In this document: piece after piece, positions 10,301 through 17,300 of the stretch
Numbering within the stretch: position 1 is the first letter of the stretch
Layout of the letters: the number at the start of each line of letters is the position of its first letter
Assembly (NCBI GenBank): GCA_013178155.1
Contig: JABLXH010000002.1
Coordinates: forward strand, 52,523 to 116,522
Source of the DNA: Armatimonadota bacterium
GTDB taxonomy: Bacteria; Armatimonadota; Zipacnadia; Zipacnadales; UBA11051
DNA length: 64,000 nucleotides
Direction: 5' to 3'
Translations under genes and position numbers: made by a program
The notes under the pieces: generated by a model
The model's input: only the letters and a program-made list of their open reading frames with translations
Told to the model about the DNA's origin: nothing
Database searches by the model: none

Positions 10301-10682
10301 GGGGCTGGCAACAGCCGGTCACGAGGCGGAGCTGCGGCGCTTCATCCGCGCCTATCGGGCACTACCGGCCGTGCCGCCGACCGACTTTGAGGGGGAGGTT
10401 TTCCCGCGGCGCGAGCAGGTGGTGGTCCGTCGCCACGGTAGCTCACGGCTGGCGGTCATCAATGACAGCGAGGCTCCCCAGCGGGTGCGCCTGACCTTCC
10501 GTCCCCCGCTGCCCGTCGGGACGCGTGTGGTGGACTTGGCCGCCGGGGTTGAGCTCTCCCAGACGGTCGGGCGTGCCCAGACCAGAGTCGAGGTCGCCCT
10601 CGACGCCTGGGACCTGACTGCGCTCGAGATACGCACTCTGCCACCCAGCGGCGATGTCAAGCCGCGCCCCGGCCAACCGTGA
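7380..10682 (+). CDS. Large secreted LamG plus TIM-barrel glycosidase-like protein
   Basis: Predicted 1100-aa exported protein. I assign a TTG start at 7380: it directly precedes a clean signal peptide (RFLILCLLALPLAAHA), and GGAGGG lies seven bases upstream. The longer open frame from 7290 has neither. A LamG/concanavalin-A-like domain covers about residues 25-205, containing GKFGQAVELRPG, GEWHHLAVTW and FDEVRIYSRPL. Beta-sandwich regions follow to about 540. A TIM-barrel-like region then runs to about 1020, with an acidic strand end in FVAVRVDGVAG near 750. A C-terminal beta domain completes the chain. This architecture fits binding and cleavage of a polymeric glycan. No GH family can be assigned. 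Confidence 0.82.
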   Translation: MRFLILCLLALPLAAHAYPPAFQAPMDSSLVAKPGGEPVETTGQPVFVVGKFGQAVELRPGTVLFYGARGVLDKGQGTLSFWLRPNWAGDDGQDHGLVADQADYASKALNTFYLWKDRHGLLRFDLATPEGQALSADVRSWRAGEWHHLAVTWSQAGELALYVDGNCVSRRQTPYDPVSWPRLILGGDFTGAGSADAAFDEVRIYSRPLQQAHVMALGQNLPLEDAAVTRLTAPRAIRLGQPFDIRVQVTAAGPLTREYPLVLELAGIPFATLQVSLAGHDWGAGQPLDLAGFAVTVPEYLRLWSGTYPLTARLDGTVPPADTAPVVHQVEVTSRSQAVPGHTYSVTEDGVPMRDGRRFIPAGPDEGFLFQGRFYRDDAEGRSLACQLIASGEVQDAVRCRLVDAVEAAATDHEFVEWGQSVVQEVAPGKRVRLTGVPASATTAVRVGGEDRPVLPGFSYTLRTSPTVAPHVLVVEMAADSDRTLAIGVDAAPGSEPSPPLRDSGLGDTRLIPLLVTYADGETARGDSTLRQALLFYPKTGASLVTISSGGRDRQPDVATAAAVARLEVYELLDDGAALHNQIALPEKEPSRSVGLCLPDTTVMFAQFGFAGADALQRRASLGALGDYLGFMGVNRLEFSPLGYGMNARYFGGRLVNTEGYDLFDELLPVAERRGLELVPVLEPMSFYDRLPEFTDDSFQLDRDGRTYRQAYGRVPDPLRPEVQAQAMGFLSEFLERVRGRACVPFVAVRVDGVAGTCYSGDAPTRPPEEAGYSEWDLAAFMQATGVQVGGTPGDTPSRFAWLKANPEAWSRWITWRCEQTHAFWLKLRDLVVSRGDGRKLLIQTSLPSAEPGQYGYWRTNQTSPLDVLRHHGYDPRLHLSEQGLRISRCLNLGGDRYHGDSANSTYALQPELEPWYRTAEGGETELRLTTWDLPEHPLGHRAGPAGPAGRAFLGPLVHSLRVHDPYALTLTSWGLATAGHEAELRRFIRAYRALPAVPPTDFEGEVFPRREQVVVRRHGSSRLAVINDSEAPQRVRLTFRPPLPVGTRVVDLAAGVELSQTVGRAQTRVEVALDAWDLTALEIRTLPPSGDVKPRPGQP

Positions 10683-10702
10683 GAGGTCCCTCTTTCGGGT
10701 CA

Positions 10703-10735
10703 GCCAAAGCCCCCGTCTGTGAGCGGGGCTTTGGC
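10703..10735. terminator. Terminator-like hairpin between convergent genes
   Basis: An 11-bp perfect stem (arms GCCAAAGCCCC at 10703-10713 and GGGGCTTTGGC at 10725-10735) with an 11-base loop. It lies between the stop of the 1100-aa gene and the convergent 78-aa gene. No U-tract follows. Confidence 0.65.
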
Positions 10736-10769
10736 GTGCAAGGACTTGTCGCGTTGTGTGGGGCCCCCC

Positions 10770-11006
10770 TCAGCCCAGGTACCGCCATGTCATGTTGGTG
10801 ACCTCGCCGTCGCGGAAGGTAAAGGTCTTGCGCCAATCCGATCGTCCGGCTCCAGTCGTGACGGTGCACTCGACCACCAGCTTGCCGTTGCCATCGCTCA
10901 CGTCGTTGCTCAGGACGTCCATGCGCAGCGTGTCCTCGCCGTAGTGCACCTTCAGGTAGGTCTGTGCTTTCGCCAGCAGCTCTTCCTGCGTGATGGTAGC
11001 AGCCAT
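10770..11006 (-). CDS. Small soluble hypothetical protein (78 aa)
   Basis: A short acidic protein with a strong ribosome-binding site (TAGGAGG, five bases before the ATG), which is the main reason to believe it. The N-terminal part looks helical (TQEELLAKAQTYLKVHYGED). The remainder alternates polar and hydrophobic residues as in a small beta-sheet (GKLVVECTVTTG, WRKTFTFRDGEV). It has no signal peptide, membrane segment or cysteine cluster. It stands alone between a convergent and a divergent neighbour. I do not recognise the family and propose no function. Confidence 0.7.
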   Translation of the reverse strand: MAATITQEELLAKAQTYLKVHYGEDTLRMDVLSNDVSDGNGKLVVECTVTTGAGRSDWRKTFTFRDGEVTNMTWRYLG

Positions 11007-11081
11007 GGGTACCTCCTATTGCCATACTTCGCCCCGGGTGTTTCGCCGTCGGGACGCCCCAGGCCTTCGCCGCAGCTCGGC

Positions 11082-11110
11082 TTGCCTGCCTGGCTGGCCC
11101 GTGTTAGAAT
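11082..11110 (+). promoter_or_regulatory. Sigma-70-type promoter candidate for the SPOR operon
   Basis: TTGCCT at 11082-11087 and TAGAAT at 11105-11110 with a 17-base spacer, about 50 bases before the chosen start at 11163. The gap is divergent with the 78-aa gene. Confidence 0.5.
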
Positions 11111-11162
11111 GGCCATGTCCCATTGGCTCGAGCGCCAACGGGGTATGTCGGAGGCCGCGGAA

Positions 11163-11858
11163 ATGAACAGAAGCTCAAGACGCCGCGCCGCGCCGCGCGA
11201 CATTCTCGTGTTTTGGATCACCGTCGCCTGCCTCGCTGTCGCGCTGGGGGCTGCCGGGTTTGCTGTCGGGAAGTATCTTATAGGGGGCATGGTGGGTGGC
11301 AGCGAGGTAGATACCGGGGCGCCAGAGATCGTGGTCCAGAGCCCGGACGACCACCCCACCGGTACGGCCGCGCCGATCGGTCCGCCACCCGCCGAGGCCG
11401 TGGTCAAGGTCACCGAGCGTGCGCCTTCGGAAGCAGAGAGGATTGAGCTGGAGACGCAGCTCCCTCAGGATGCGGCCCAGCTCAGCGCGGACACCGGGGA
11501 TGTGAACCCTCCCGACACCAGCCTGGGGCCTGATGACAAGCCGCTGCCGCCCGCCCAGGCGAGCGAGGGCGAAGAGAAGGTCGCAAGCAAGTCCGACGAG
11601 ACCGGCGGCAAGCGCGGGGCGACCCAGAAGGGTGCTTACTCGGTTGTGGCGGGGTCCTTCGCTGACCCCACCAATGCCGAGAGGGAGGTTTCGCGGCTGA
11701 CCGCCCAGGGGTACAAGCCGTATGTGGTCAAGGTGAAACGTGAGGGCAAGACTTTCCACCGCGTGCTTGTGGGCTCCTTTGCCGACCAACGGGAGGCAAC
11801 CAGGCTGCGCGACAGACTGATCGGGGAAGGCACGCCGGCTTCGCTGGCCCGCGATTGA
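11163..11858 (+). CDS. SPOR-domain inner-membrane protein
   Basis: Predicted 231-aa protein. It has a short basic cytoplasmic tail, one membrane helix (ILVFWITVACLAVALGAAGF), a long Pro/Glu-rich periplasmic linker and a C-terminal SPOR domain at residues 156-231 (GAYSVVAGSFAD ... FHRVLVGSFAD). SPOR domains bind septal peptidoglycan stripped of stem peptides, so the protein probably localises to the division site. The start at 11163 has GGAGG at eight-base spacing; the far longer upstream frame is not supported. It heads a plus-strand run with a small membrane protein, a phosphoesterase, a PqqD protein and a stress protein. Confidence 0.85.
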   Translation: MNRSSRRRAAPRDILVFWITVACLAVALGAAGFAVGKYLIGGMVGGSEVDTGAPEIVVQSPDDHPTGTAAPIGPPPAEAVVKVTERAPSEAERIELETQLPQDAAQLSADTGDVNPPDTSLGPDDKPLPPAQASEGEEKVASKSDETGGKRGATQKGAYSVVAGSFADPTNAEREVSRLTAQGYKPYVVKVKREGKTFHRVLVGSFADQREATRLRDRLIGEGTPASLARD

Positions 11859-11875
11859 GCCGGATGTGAAGCACC

Positions 11876-12283
11876 ATGCAGGATTGGACAGGACGACCCA
11901 ATGAACTGGTCGCGCTGGCGCTGGCGCTGCTTCTGGGGCTGGGCCTGGTCTCCGTTCTGCTGCATGTCCGCGCCCTGGCGACGGGCCTCTCACGTCGCCG
12001 CGCCTGGCTGCTGCTGGGGCAGTTCTGGGCGGCGGCCACTCTGGCCCTGGTCGTCCTGCTGGCGACGCGCATCCACCTGGGGCACGCGCTCGTCGGCGGG
12101 AGTCCATCCACAGGCTGGTATGCCACCTCGCTGAACCCGAGCCAGGGCGCGGCTCTGGCCGGGGCGGCAGTAGCCTTGCTGGTCTGTGGCCTCTGGATCA
12201 TGCGTACGGTAGCCCAAACCGGAGGGCGTCGCGCTCGCCCGACTCAGGTCACAGTCATACCGCCCGGCGACGAGGCGCCATGA
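11876..12283 (+). CDS. Small membrane protein with three predicted helices
   Basis: Predicted 135-aa integral membrane protein with hydrophobic segments at about 12-30, 44-64 and 92-110 and a basic C-terminal tail. It begins 17 bases after the SPOR gene and its stop overlaps the next gene by four bases (ATGA), so it belongs to the same operon. It has no motif that I recognise. Association with the SPOR protein or the phosphoesterase is inferred only from position. Confidence 0.65.
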   Translation: MQDWTGRPNELVALALALLLGLGLVSVLLHVRALATGLSRRRAWLLLGQFWAAATLALVVLLATRIHLGHALVGGSPSTGWYATSLNPSQGAALAGAAVALLVCGLWIMRTVAQTGGRRARPTQVTVIPPGDEAP

Positions 12284-13191
12284 CCACAACCATCGTGCTC
12301 TGGGCGCTGGTGGCCCTCGTCGCCGCGTTCTTCTGGTATTCGCATTACGTGGAACCGCGCCGACTGGGTCTGACGCGGCTGCGGGTGAGCATACCCCGGC
12401 TGCCGGAAGCGCTTGAGGGCTTGACCCTACTACACCTGTCAGACCTGCACGTCACGGGTGATCGCGATGACTTTGGCGGTGAGATGGCGCGCCGGGCGGT
12501 AGCGCTGGCCGAGGAGGTCCCCGCCGACCTGATTTGCCTGACCGGCGACATCTCGCAGGCTTCACGAGCGATAGACGTGGCTGCCGAGATCCTGCGGCCC
12601 CTGACCAGCCGCCCTGTATTCGTGGTCATGGGTAACCATGACCACGACAAGATGCTGGAGACAGAGCTGGCCCTGCGCCGCATCCGGCGCGTCCCGGCAG
12701 ATGAGTGGTGCGCGACCCTGGAGGCGACGGGGGCCAGGGTGCTGCGTAACGAGCATGTGAGTATTGAGTTGCGGGGTTGCACGGTCATCATCGCGGGTTG
12801 TGGCGACCCATCCTGCGGGTGGGACGATCTGCCGCAGACACTGGCGGGAAAGCCCCGTGGCGATTTCCATCTGCTGCTGGTGCATTCCCCGGACATGATG
12901 GACAGCCCTGATACGGCATGGGCTGACCTGGTGCTCTGCGGACATACCCACGGTGGGCAGTTGCGCCTGCCGGGCATCGGTAGTCCCTGGGCACCGGTGT
13001 GGCGAGATCGTCACCGCGCCTACGGCCTGCTGCGCTTCGGGACGACGCTGTGTTACGTCACGCGTGGCGTGGCCGCCGGGTTCCGGTCTCGCTTCCTGTG
13101 CCCGCCCGAGGTGGTGGAGATCGTCCTCACCCGCGGACCGGGCGATCCTGCCCGCGAGATGCAGCGACACAAGGTCACAGACCAGGCATAG
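12280..13191 (+). CDS. Membrane-anchored calcineurin-like metallophosphoesterase
   Basis: Predicted 303-aa enzyme with an N-terminal membrane anchor (IVLWALVALVAAFFWY) and all motifs of the calcineurin-like fold: SDLH with Asp55 and His57, GDIS with Asp90, GNHDHD with Asn119 and His120, HSPD, and CGHTHGGQ. The layout matches the YkuE/YaeI/LpxG-like branch, where members act on phospholipids, UDP-diacylglucosamine or other phosphodiesters at the membrane. The start overlaps the preceding stop in an ATGA. Catalytic class is secure; the substrate is not. Confidence 0.9.
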   Translation: MTTTIVLWALVALVAAFFWYSHYVEPRRLGLTRLRVSIPRLPEALEGLTLLHLSDLHVTGDRDDFGGEMARRAVALAEEVPADLICLTGDISQASRAIDVAAEILRPLTSRPVFVVMGNHDHDKMLETELALRRIRRVPADEWCATLEATGARVLRNEHVSIELRGCTVIIAGCGDPSCGWDDLPQTLAGKPRGDFHLLLVHSPDMMDSPDTAWADLVLCGHTHGGQLRLPGIGSPWAPVWRDRHRAYGLLRFGTTLCYVTRGVAAGFRSRFLCPPEVVEIVLTRGPGDPAREMQRHKVTDQA

Positions 13192-13228
13192 GTCCGAACC
13201 GCCGACGCCAGACAGGGTGCACACCAAG

Positions 13229-13756
13229 ATGGCCCCCAAGAAACCCCAGCCTTTGGACAGGCTGCTCGTCAGCCTGCGAGTGAAGAAGCCCGATGCCGGC
13301 CTGACGCGGGAGCAGGCCATGGCGGCCTGGCCCGTGCGCAACCCGGCCCTGGAGTGGACCACCAACGACGAGGACTGCGTCGTCGTCCGACTGCCGCGGC
13401 GCAAGGACCTGGTCGGCGGTCTGCTGTCCTTCCTGTTCTCCGTGCCTGAAAGCAAGCCTGTGGTACTGGATGAGGTGGGCAGCTTCGTCTGGCAGCTCTG
13501 TGATGGCGAGAACACGGTCTCGGATGTGGTGGACAGACTGGCTCTCGAGTACAAACTGAACCGGCGCGAGGCCGAGCTGTCCCTGACCAAGTTTCTGCAG
13601 ATGCTTGGAAAGCGGGGGATGGTGGCCTTTGCGGTGCCGCGTGAGGTGGCAGAGGCCGCCGGATTGTCGGGGCAGGAGATCATCGCGAGCAGCGAAGAGG
13701 CACCAGACGAGTCAGGGGATACCGCGGAGGCAGACGGAGAGAAGCAGGAGGGCTGA
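13229..13756 (+). CDS. PqqD-domain protein, orphan
   Basis: Predicted 175-aa soluble protein. Residues of about 35-135 follow the PqqD pattern: VRNPALEW, then VVLDEVGSFVWQLCDGENTV, then a helical stretch ending FLQMLGKRGMVAF. A long acidic tail rich in Glu, Asp and Ser follows. PqqD-fold domains bind RiPP precursor leader peptides and deliver them to radical-SAM or other tailoring enzymes. No such enzyme or precursor is visible nearby. An in-frame GTG at 13217 is an alternative start. The gene lies 37 bases after the phosphoesterase and seven bases before the stress protein. Domain call is good; pathway unknown. Confidence 0.75.
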   Translation: MAPKKPQPLDRLLVSLRVKKPDAGLTREQAMAAWPVRNPALEWTTNDEDCVVVRLPRRKDLVGGLLSFLFSVPESKPVVLDEVGSFVWQLCDGENTVSDVVDRLALEYKLNRREAELSLTKFLQMLGKRGMVAFAVPREVAEAAGLSGQEIIASSEEAPDESGDTAEADGEKQEG

Positions 13757-13763
13757 GAGGCCC

Positions 13764-14597
13764 ATGATCCGCAACATTCTGGTCGGCTATGGTGGGAGTC
13801 GCGGCGCCCAGGTGGCGCTCAGCCAGGCTATCCAGATCGCCCAGGCCTCCGGGGGGCGGATCCGTCTGGCGCTGGTGGAGGACGTGGCCGACAGCGCTGC
13901 CGAGGTGGGGCTCGTGGCCGAGCGCAGTCTGGAGCAGACCGTCCTCGCGGCGGCCGAAGAGCGCTCGGAGGTGGAGCCCGACAGCCTGGGCCCTTCACCG
14001 GCCCTTGAGGATGCCGCTCTGCGGTGCCAGGCGGAGGGCGTGGCCTGCTCCCTGACCCGCTCCTACGGCGATGTCGCCCAGCGCTTGCTATCTCTGTCAC
14101 GTCTGGCTGACCTGGTCGTGGTTGGCCGACGCGGCGAAGGCAGTCGGTACCGCCGCAGTGTGCTGGGACGCAATGCCCGGCGGCTGGCCGCTGGCGCCAT
14201 TGCGCCGACGCTGTTTGCTGACCGCGACTATCTTCCGATCCGCTCCGCTACCGCCTACTATGAGCCTCGTCCGACCGGTGGCCGGGCTTTGTTACGGACG
14301 GCGGAAATCTGCTCACTGTTGAATGTTGGCCTGAATGTGGTGTGTGTGGGCTTTGGGAATGTTGATGCTGCGACGGCGCTGGCTGAGGCACGTCAGGCTC
14401 TCCGCGCCTACCACCTCGACGGCGAGCTGATCACCGGGGGCGGAGCCGGGGCCGAAGCTCTCCAGAACGCTGCCTTGCTGTGGGGCGATCCTCTGCTGGC
14501 GGTGCCGGCTCCGGCCCCGCGGGCCTTGTTCCCCGACTATTCGGTCCTGCGGGCCGCCATGGCCACGCCCAACACCAATGTGCTGCTGGTGCCGTGA
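13764..14597 (+). CDS. Universal stress protein-like (UspA superfamily)
   Basis: Predicted 277-aa cytoplasmic protein. The N-terminal half has the Usp fold: MIRNILVGYGGS followed by a nucleotide-binding-type motif DLVVVGRRGEGSRYRRSVLG and a terminal PTLFAD strand. The C-terminal half is a second, more degenerate copy (ALLRTAEICSLLNVGLNVVCVG ... NTNVLLVP), so the gene probably encodes a tandem Usp. GAGAGG and GGAGGG both lie upstream of the ATG. It is placed seven bases after the PqqD gene. The role is inferred as stress signalling or nucleotide binding. Confidence 0.8.
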   Translation: MIRNILVGYGGSRGAQVALSQAIQIAQASGGRIRLALVEDVADSAAEVGLVAERSLEQTVLAAAEERSEVEPDSLGPSPALEDAALRCQAEGVACSLTRSYGDVAQRLLSLSRLADLVVVGRRGEGSRYRRSVLGRNARRLAAGAIAPTLFADRDYLPIRSATAYYEPRPTGGRALLRTAEICSLLNVGLNVVCVGFGNVDAATALAEARQALRAYHLDGELITGGGAGAEALQNAALLWGDPLLAVPAPAPRALFPDYSVLRAAMATPNTNVLLVP

Positions 14598-14642
14598 GCG
14601 AAGGCGACGCGATAGTTCGTGGCTTGCCGGGGAGGTGTGACA

Positions 14643-17300
14643 ATGCCTACGCGTGTGCTGCTGGCCCTGTCCGTGCTGGTAGTGGCCCCGTTAGCGTCCT
14701 GTCAGGAGTTGCAGCTCGTGCCTCAGGAGCTGCGCATCCCGCGGGGACAGACGGTGCGCCTGGAGTTCGGCACACTTCCCCAAAAAGACCACACCATCAC
14801 TCTGGACATCATGGCGCGCATCGACGCCGATGGCCTCGGCGGGTCGTCCTACTTCATGCGCCTGACACTCAATGGCCGACCGGTGCAAAGCGCCAGGAGC
14901 CGGAGCGTGGTACGCCTGCTCAACCGGCCTTTCGTCTCGCCGGTAACCCCAGACCTGCCCTGCGCCTGGGCTGGGGGCAACGTGTGGCGGGTGGTCTATG
15001 CCCCTGACTTCCAGGCGGCCTTGGCCCAGAAGTTCTACGTCGGTAACCCCTATCAGACTGTGCTCGATGTCACCGACCTCACCAACCCCGCCGCCGAGAA
15101 CCGTCTGGAGATCACCAATGAGTGCGACTACCCACCCCCGGCGGGGTCCCGGGGGAACCATGACCTGGTGATCCAAAGCCTCATCGTCCGCGCCCAGCCC
15201 GGCGCCAGTCCGACCATGGCAGTTGCCAGCGAGGAGACCAACCTCATCAACCGCGGCACGCCGGGCGCCGGTCCGGCCAGGTACCGCGGCGAGATACTGC
15301 CTGGCGGAGGCTTCAGGCTCCATGTTGGCACCGACACGCTCGACTTCTCCAGCCGCATGTCCTACCCGAACGCCGGTCTGAACCGTCTGACGGCCACAGC
15401 GGAGGCCGCGCAGGACGGGCAGCCTGGGTGGAAACCGGAGGTCAGGCCCGGTCAGGGTGGCGGACAGGTGCTGGCGGAGGGCCCAGACTACCGGCTCCGT
15501 CGCACGGTCCGTTTCCTTCCCCGCAGGGTGGCGGTCAGTGACGAGCTCACCAACCTGCACCCGGAGCGCAAGCTGGGACTGCTGGTGGCCCATGAGCTGT
15601 CGCTCGCCGGCCGGGAGCCGACAGTGCGCCTGGCAGGCAATCCCGACCCCGCGGTCAGCGAATACTACGCACCGGGCAATCCCTCGGTCTTCGTCAACTA
15701 CGGAAGCCATAGCGTGGGGCTGCTTTGTGAGGATGATGTCCTGCGCAACCAGGCGCTGCTGTACTGCGACCCTGAGGCGAAGGCAGCCGGTGTACGCACC
15801 GAGATGCTGTGTCTGCCTCCGCGGAGCACTTACACCCTGGAATGGTCTGTCTATCCTGTGGCCTCCGGCGACTACTTTGACTTCATCAACCTTGTCCGGG
15901 AGGACTGGGGAGCTAACTACACGGTCGAAGGGGCGTGGACGTTCTTCAACCCGGACACCGTCATCGAGACGCCCGTGGAGACCCTGCGTGAGCAGTTCAC
16001 TCGCCTGGGGATCACTCGCGCCTGCTACTGCGGCGGCTGGGTGGACTGGAAGGCCGACCGCAAACGCATCGGCTTCGGCATGGGTGTCTGGGATGATTAC
16101 TGGGCCAGCTTCCGTGCTCGCCTGCGCCAGGCCGCCGAACGTATCCATGAAGCGGTCCCCGGCTGCAAGGTGTACGTCTACTATGACAGCCAGCGTGATA
16201 CGTCGGAGGGCGGCCCCGAGCGCTACCGTGACAGTTGGCTCACCGGCCCTGACGGTAGACAGCTAACCACCGAGTGGGGGGGCGTCTACTCGCTCACCCA
16301 CAGCGTTGTCGCGACACTGGAAAACACCTACGGGCGTGCCATGCTCGGTGCGGTGGACCGCTACCTGTCAGAGCTCGGTTGTGATGGCCTTTACTGGGAT
16401 GAGATGGAGTGCGTGGCGTACGGCGTCCCGCTGCTGACCTACAACGCCTGGGACGGGTACTCCTGCCTTTTGGATCTCAAGACCTACACCATCCGGCAGG
16501 AAGTGGCGGTCAACACGCTGCAGGGGGAGGGGCACCGGCTGGCAGTCATTGACCGGGTCAGGCAACTGGGCGGCGACCTGATGGGCAATGGACCCATCGC
16601 CACCAGGGACATCCTGTCCCGTAAGCCTCAGCGGATGATCGAGATCCAGCACAATGAGTGTTGGAACCACGAAGGCGATCTGCAGTCACCGTTGGGCTAC
16701 GCCGGCGGCCGGCTCGATTTCGGCAACTGGCTGCGTGGGCTCAAGCTGGCAAAGCTCCTGGTGGGCACCAGCTACAGCTACGACTACGACATTCCCGCCT
16801 ATAGCTTCCCCCTTACTCCCGTCGAGATCCACGCCGGGTACCTGCTGGGGCGCGAGCGCATAACGGCGTGCCACACGGGTAGCTACGGCTGGCCTGGCGA
16901 GCGTTGCCTGGCGCAGGTGAGGCACTTCGGCACCGATGGCAAGCTGACGGACAGGGACTTCTCGACCGTCATCACGGCTCGGGAAGCGCGGACGAAGGTG
17001 GATCTCAAGGACAACGAGGAGGCCATCGTCCTGGTTCGGCTTCCGGTGACCCTGACGCCCACACGGGGTGAGGCCACCATCTCGGCCGTTCGTTACGGTG
17101 CCGACGGTCTGCGCCTGCGCGTGGACGCTCCCGAAGGCGCCACCCTCGCCCTACAGACCGGGGAGCTGACGGTCCGGCCGGGCCAGCACTTCGCGGTCGC
17201 AGTCGGCGGCGACCGGCGGGTTGTCGCCGCTGACGCCAGGGGTACGGTGACGGTTCGCGTGCAGGGCCGCGGCCTGGACGTCGCGGTGGCGCCGGGCTAG
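14643..17300 (+). CDS. Large predicted lipoprotein, TIM-barrel glycosidase-like
   Basis: Predicted 885-aa protein. The signal peptide ends in a lipobox (LASC, Cys at about residue 20), so the mature protein is probably lipid-anchored. The N-terminal third is beta-rich. A TIM-barrel-like region covers about 430-760 and includes CDGLYWDEMECV near residue 586, with acidic residues where glycosidases carry catalytic ones. A small C-terminal beta domain completes it. The start at 14643 has GGGAGG seven bases upstream; the ATG at 14619 does not. It is the last gene of the plus-strand run and its stop overlaps the convergent giant by four bases. No GH family assigned. Confidence 0.78.
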   Translation: MPTRVLLALSVLVVAPLASCQELQLVPQELRIPRGQTVRLEFGTLPQKDHTITLDIMARIDADGLGGSSYFMRLTLNGRPVQSARSRSVVRLLNRPFVSPVTPDLPCAWAGGNVWRVVYAPDFQAALAQKFYVGNPYQTVLDVTDLTNPAAENRLEITNECDYPPPAGSRGNHDLVIQSLIVRAQPGASPTMAVASEETNLINRGTPGAGPARYRGEILPGGGFRLHVGTDTLDFSSRMSYPNAGLNRLTATAEAAQDGQPGWKPEVRPGQGGGQVLAEGPDYRLRRTVRFLPRRVAVSDELTNLHPERKLGLLVAHELSLAGREPTVRLAGNPDPAVSEYYAPGNPSVFVNYGSHSVGLLCEDDVLRNQALLYCDPEAKAAGVRTEMLCLPPRSTYTLEWSVYPVASGDYFDFINLVREDWGANYTVEGAWTFFNPDTVIETPVETLREQFTRLGITRACYCGGWVDWKADRKRIGFGMGVWDDYWASFRARLRQAAERIHEAVPGCKVYVYYDSQRDTSEGGPERYRDSWLTGPDGRQLTTEWGGVYSLTHSVVATLENTYGRAMLGAVDRYLSELGCDGLYWDEMECVAYGVPLLTYNAWDGYSCLLDLKTYTIRQEVAVNTLQGEGHRLAVIDRVRQLGGDLMGNGPIATRDILSRKPQRMIEIQHNECWNHEGDLQSPLGYAGGRLDFGNWLRGLKLAKLLVGTSYSYDYDIPAYSFPLTPVEIHAGYLLGRERITACHTGSYGWPGERCLAQVRHFGTDGKLTDRDFSTVITAREARTKVDLKDNEEAIVLVRLPVTLTPTRGEATISAVRYGADGLRLRVDAPEGATLALQTGELTVRPGQHFAVAVGGDRRVVAADARGTVTVRVQGRGLDVAVAPG

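Noticed and set aside
12562..13683. 373-codon minus-strand frame across the phosphoesterase and PqqD genes
   Set aside because: Covers two recognisable genes and their junction; no motif or start signal.
14691..16148. 485-codon minus-strand frame opposite the 885-aa lipoprotein gene
   Set aside because: Shadow of the lipoprotein gene, which has a signal peptide, lipobox and strong ribosome-binding site.
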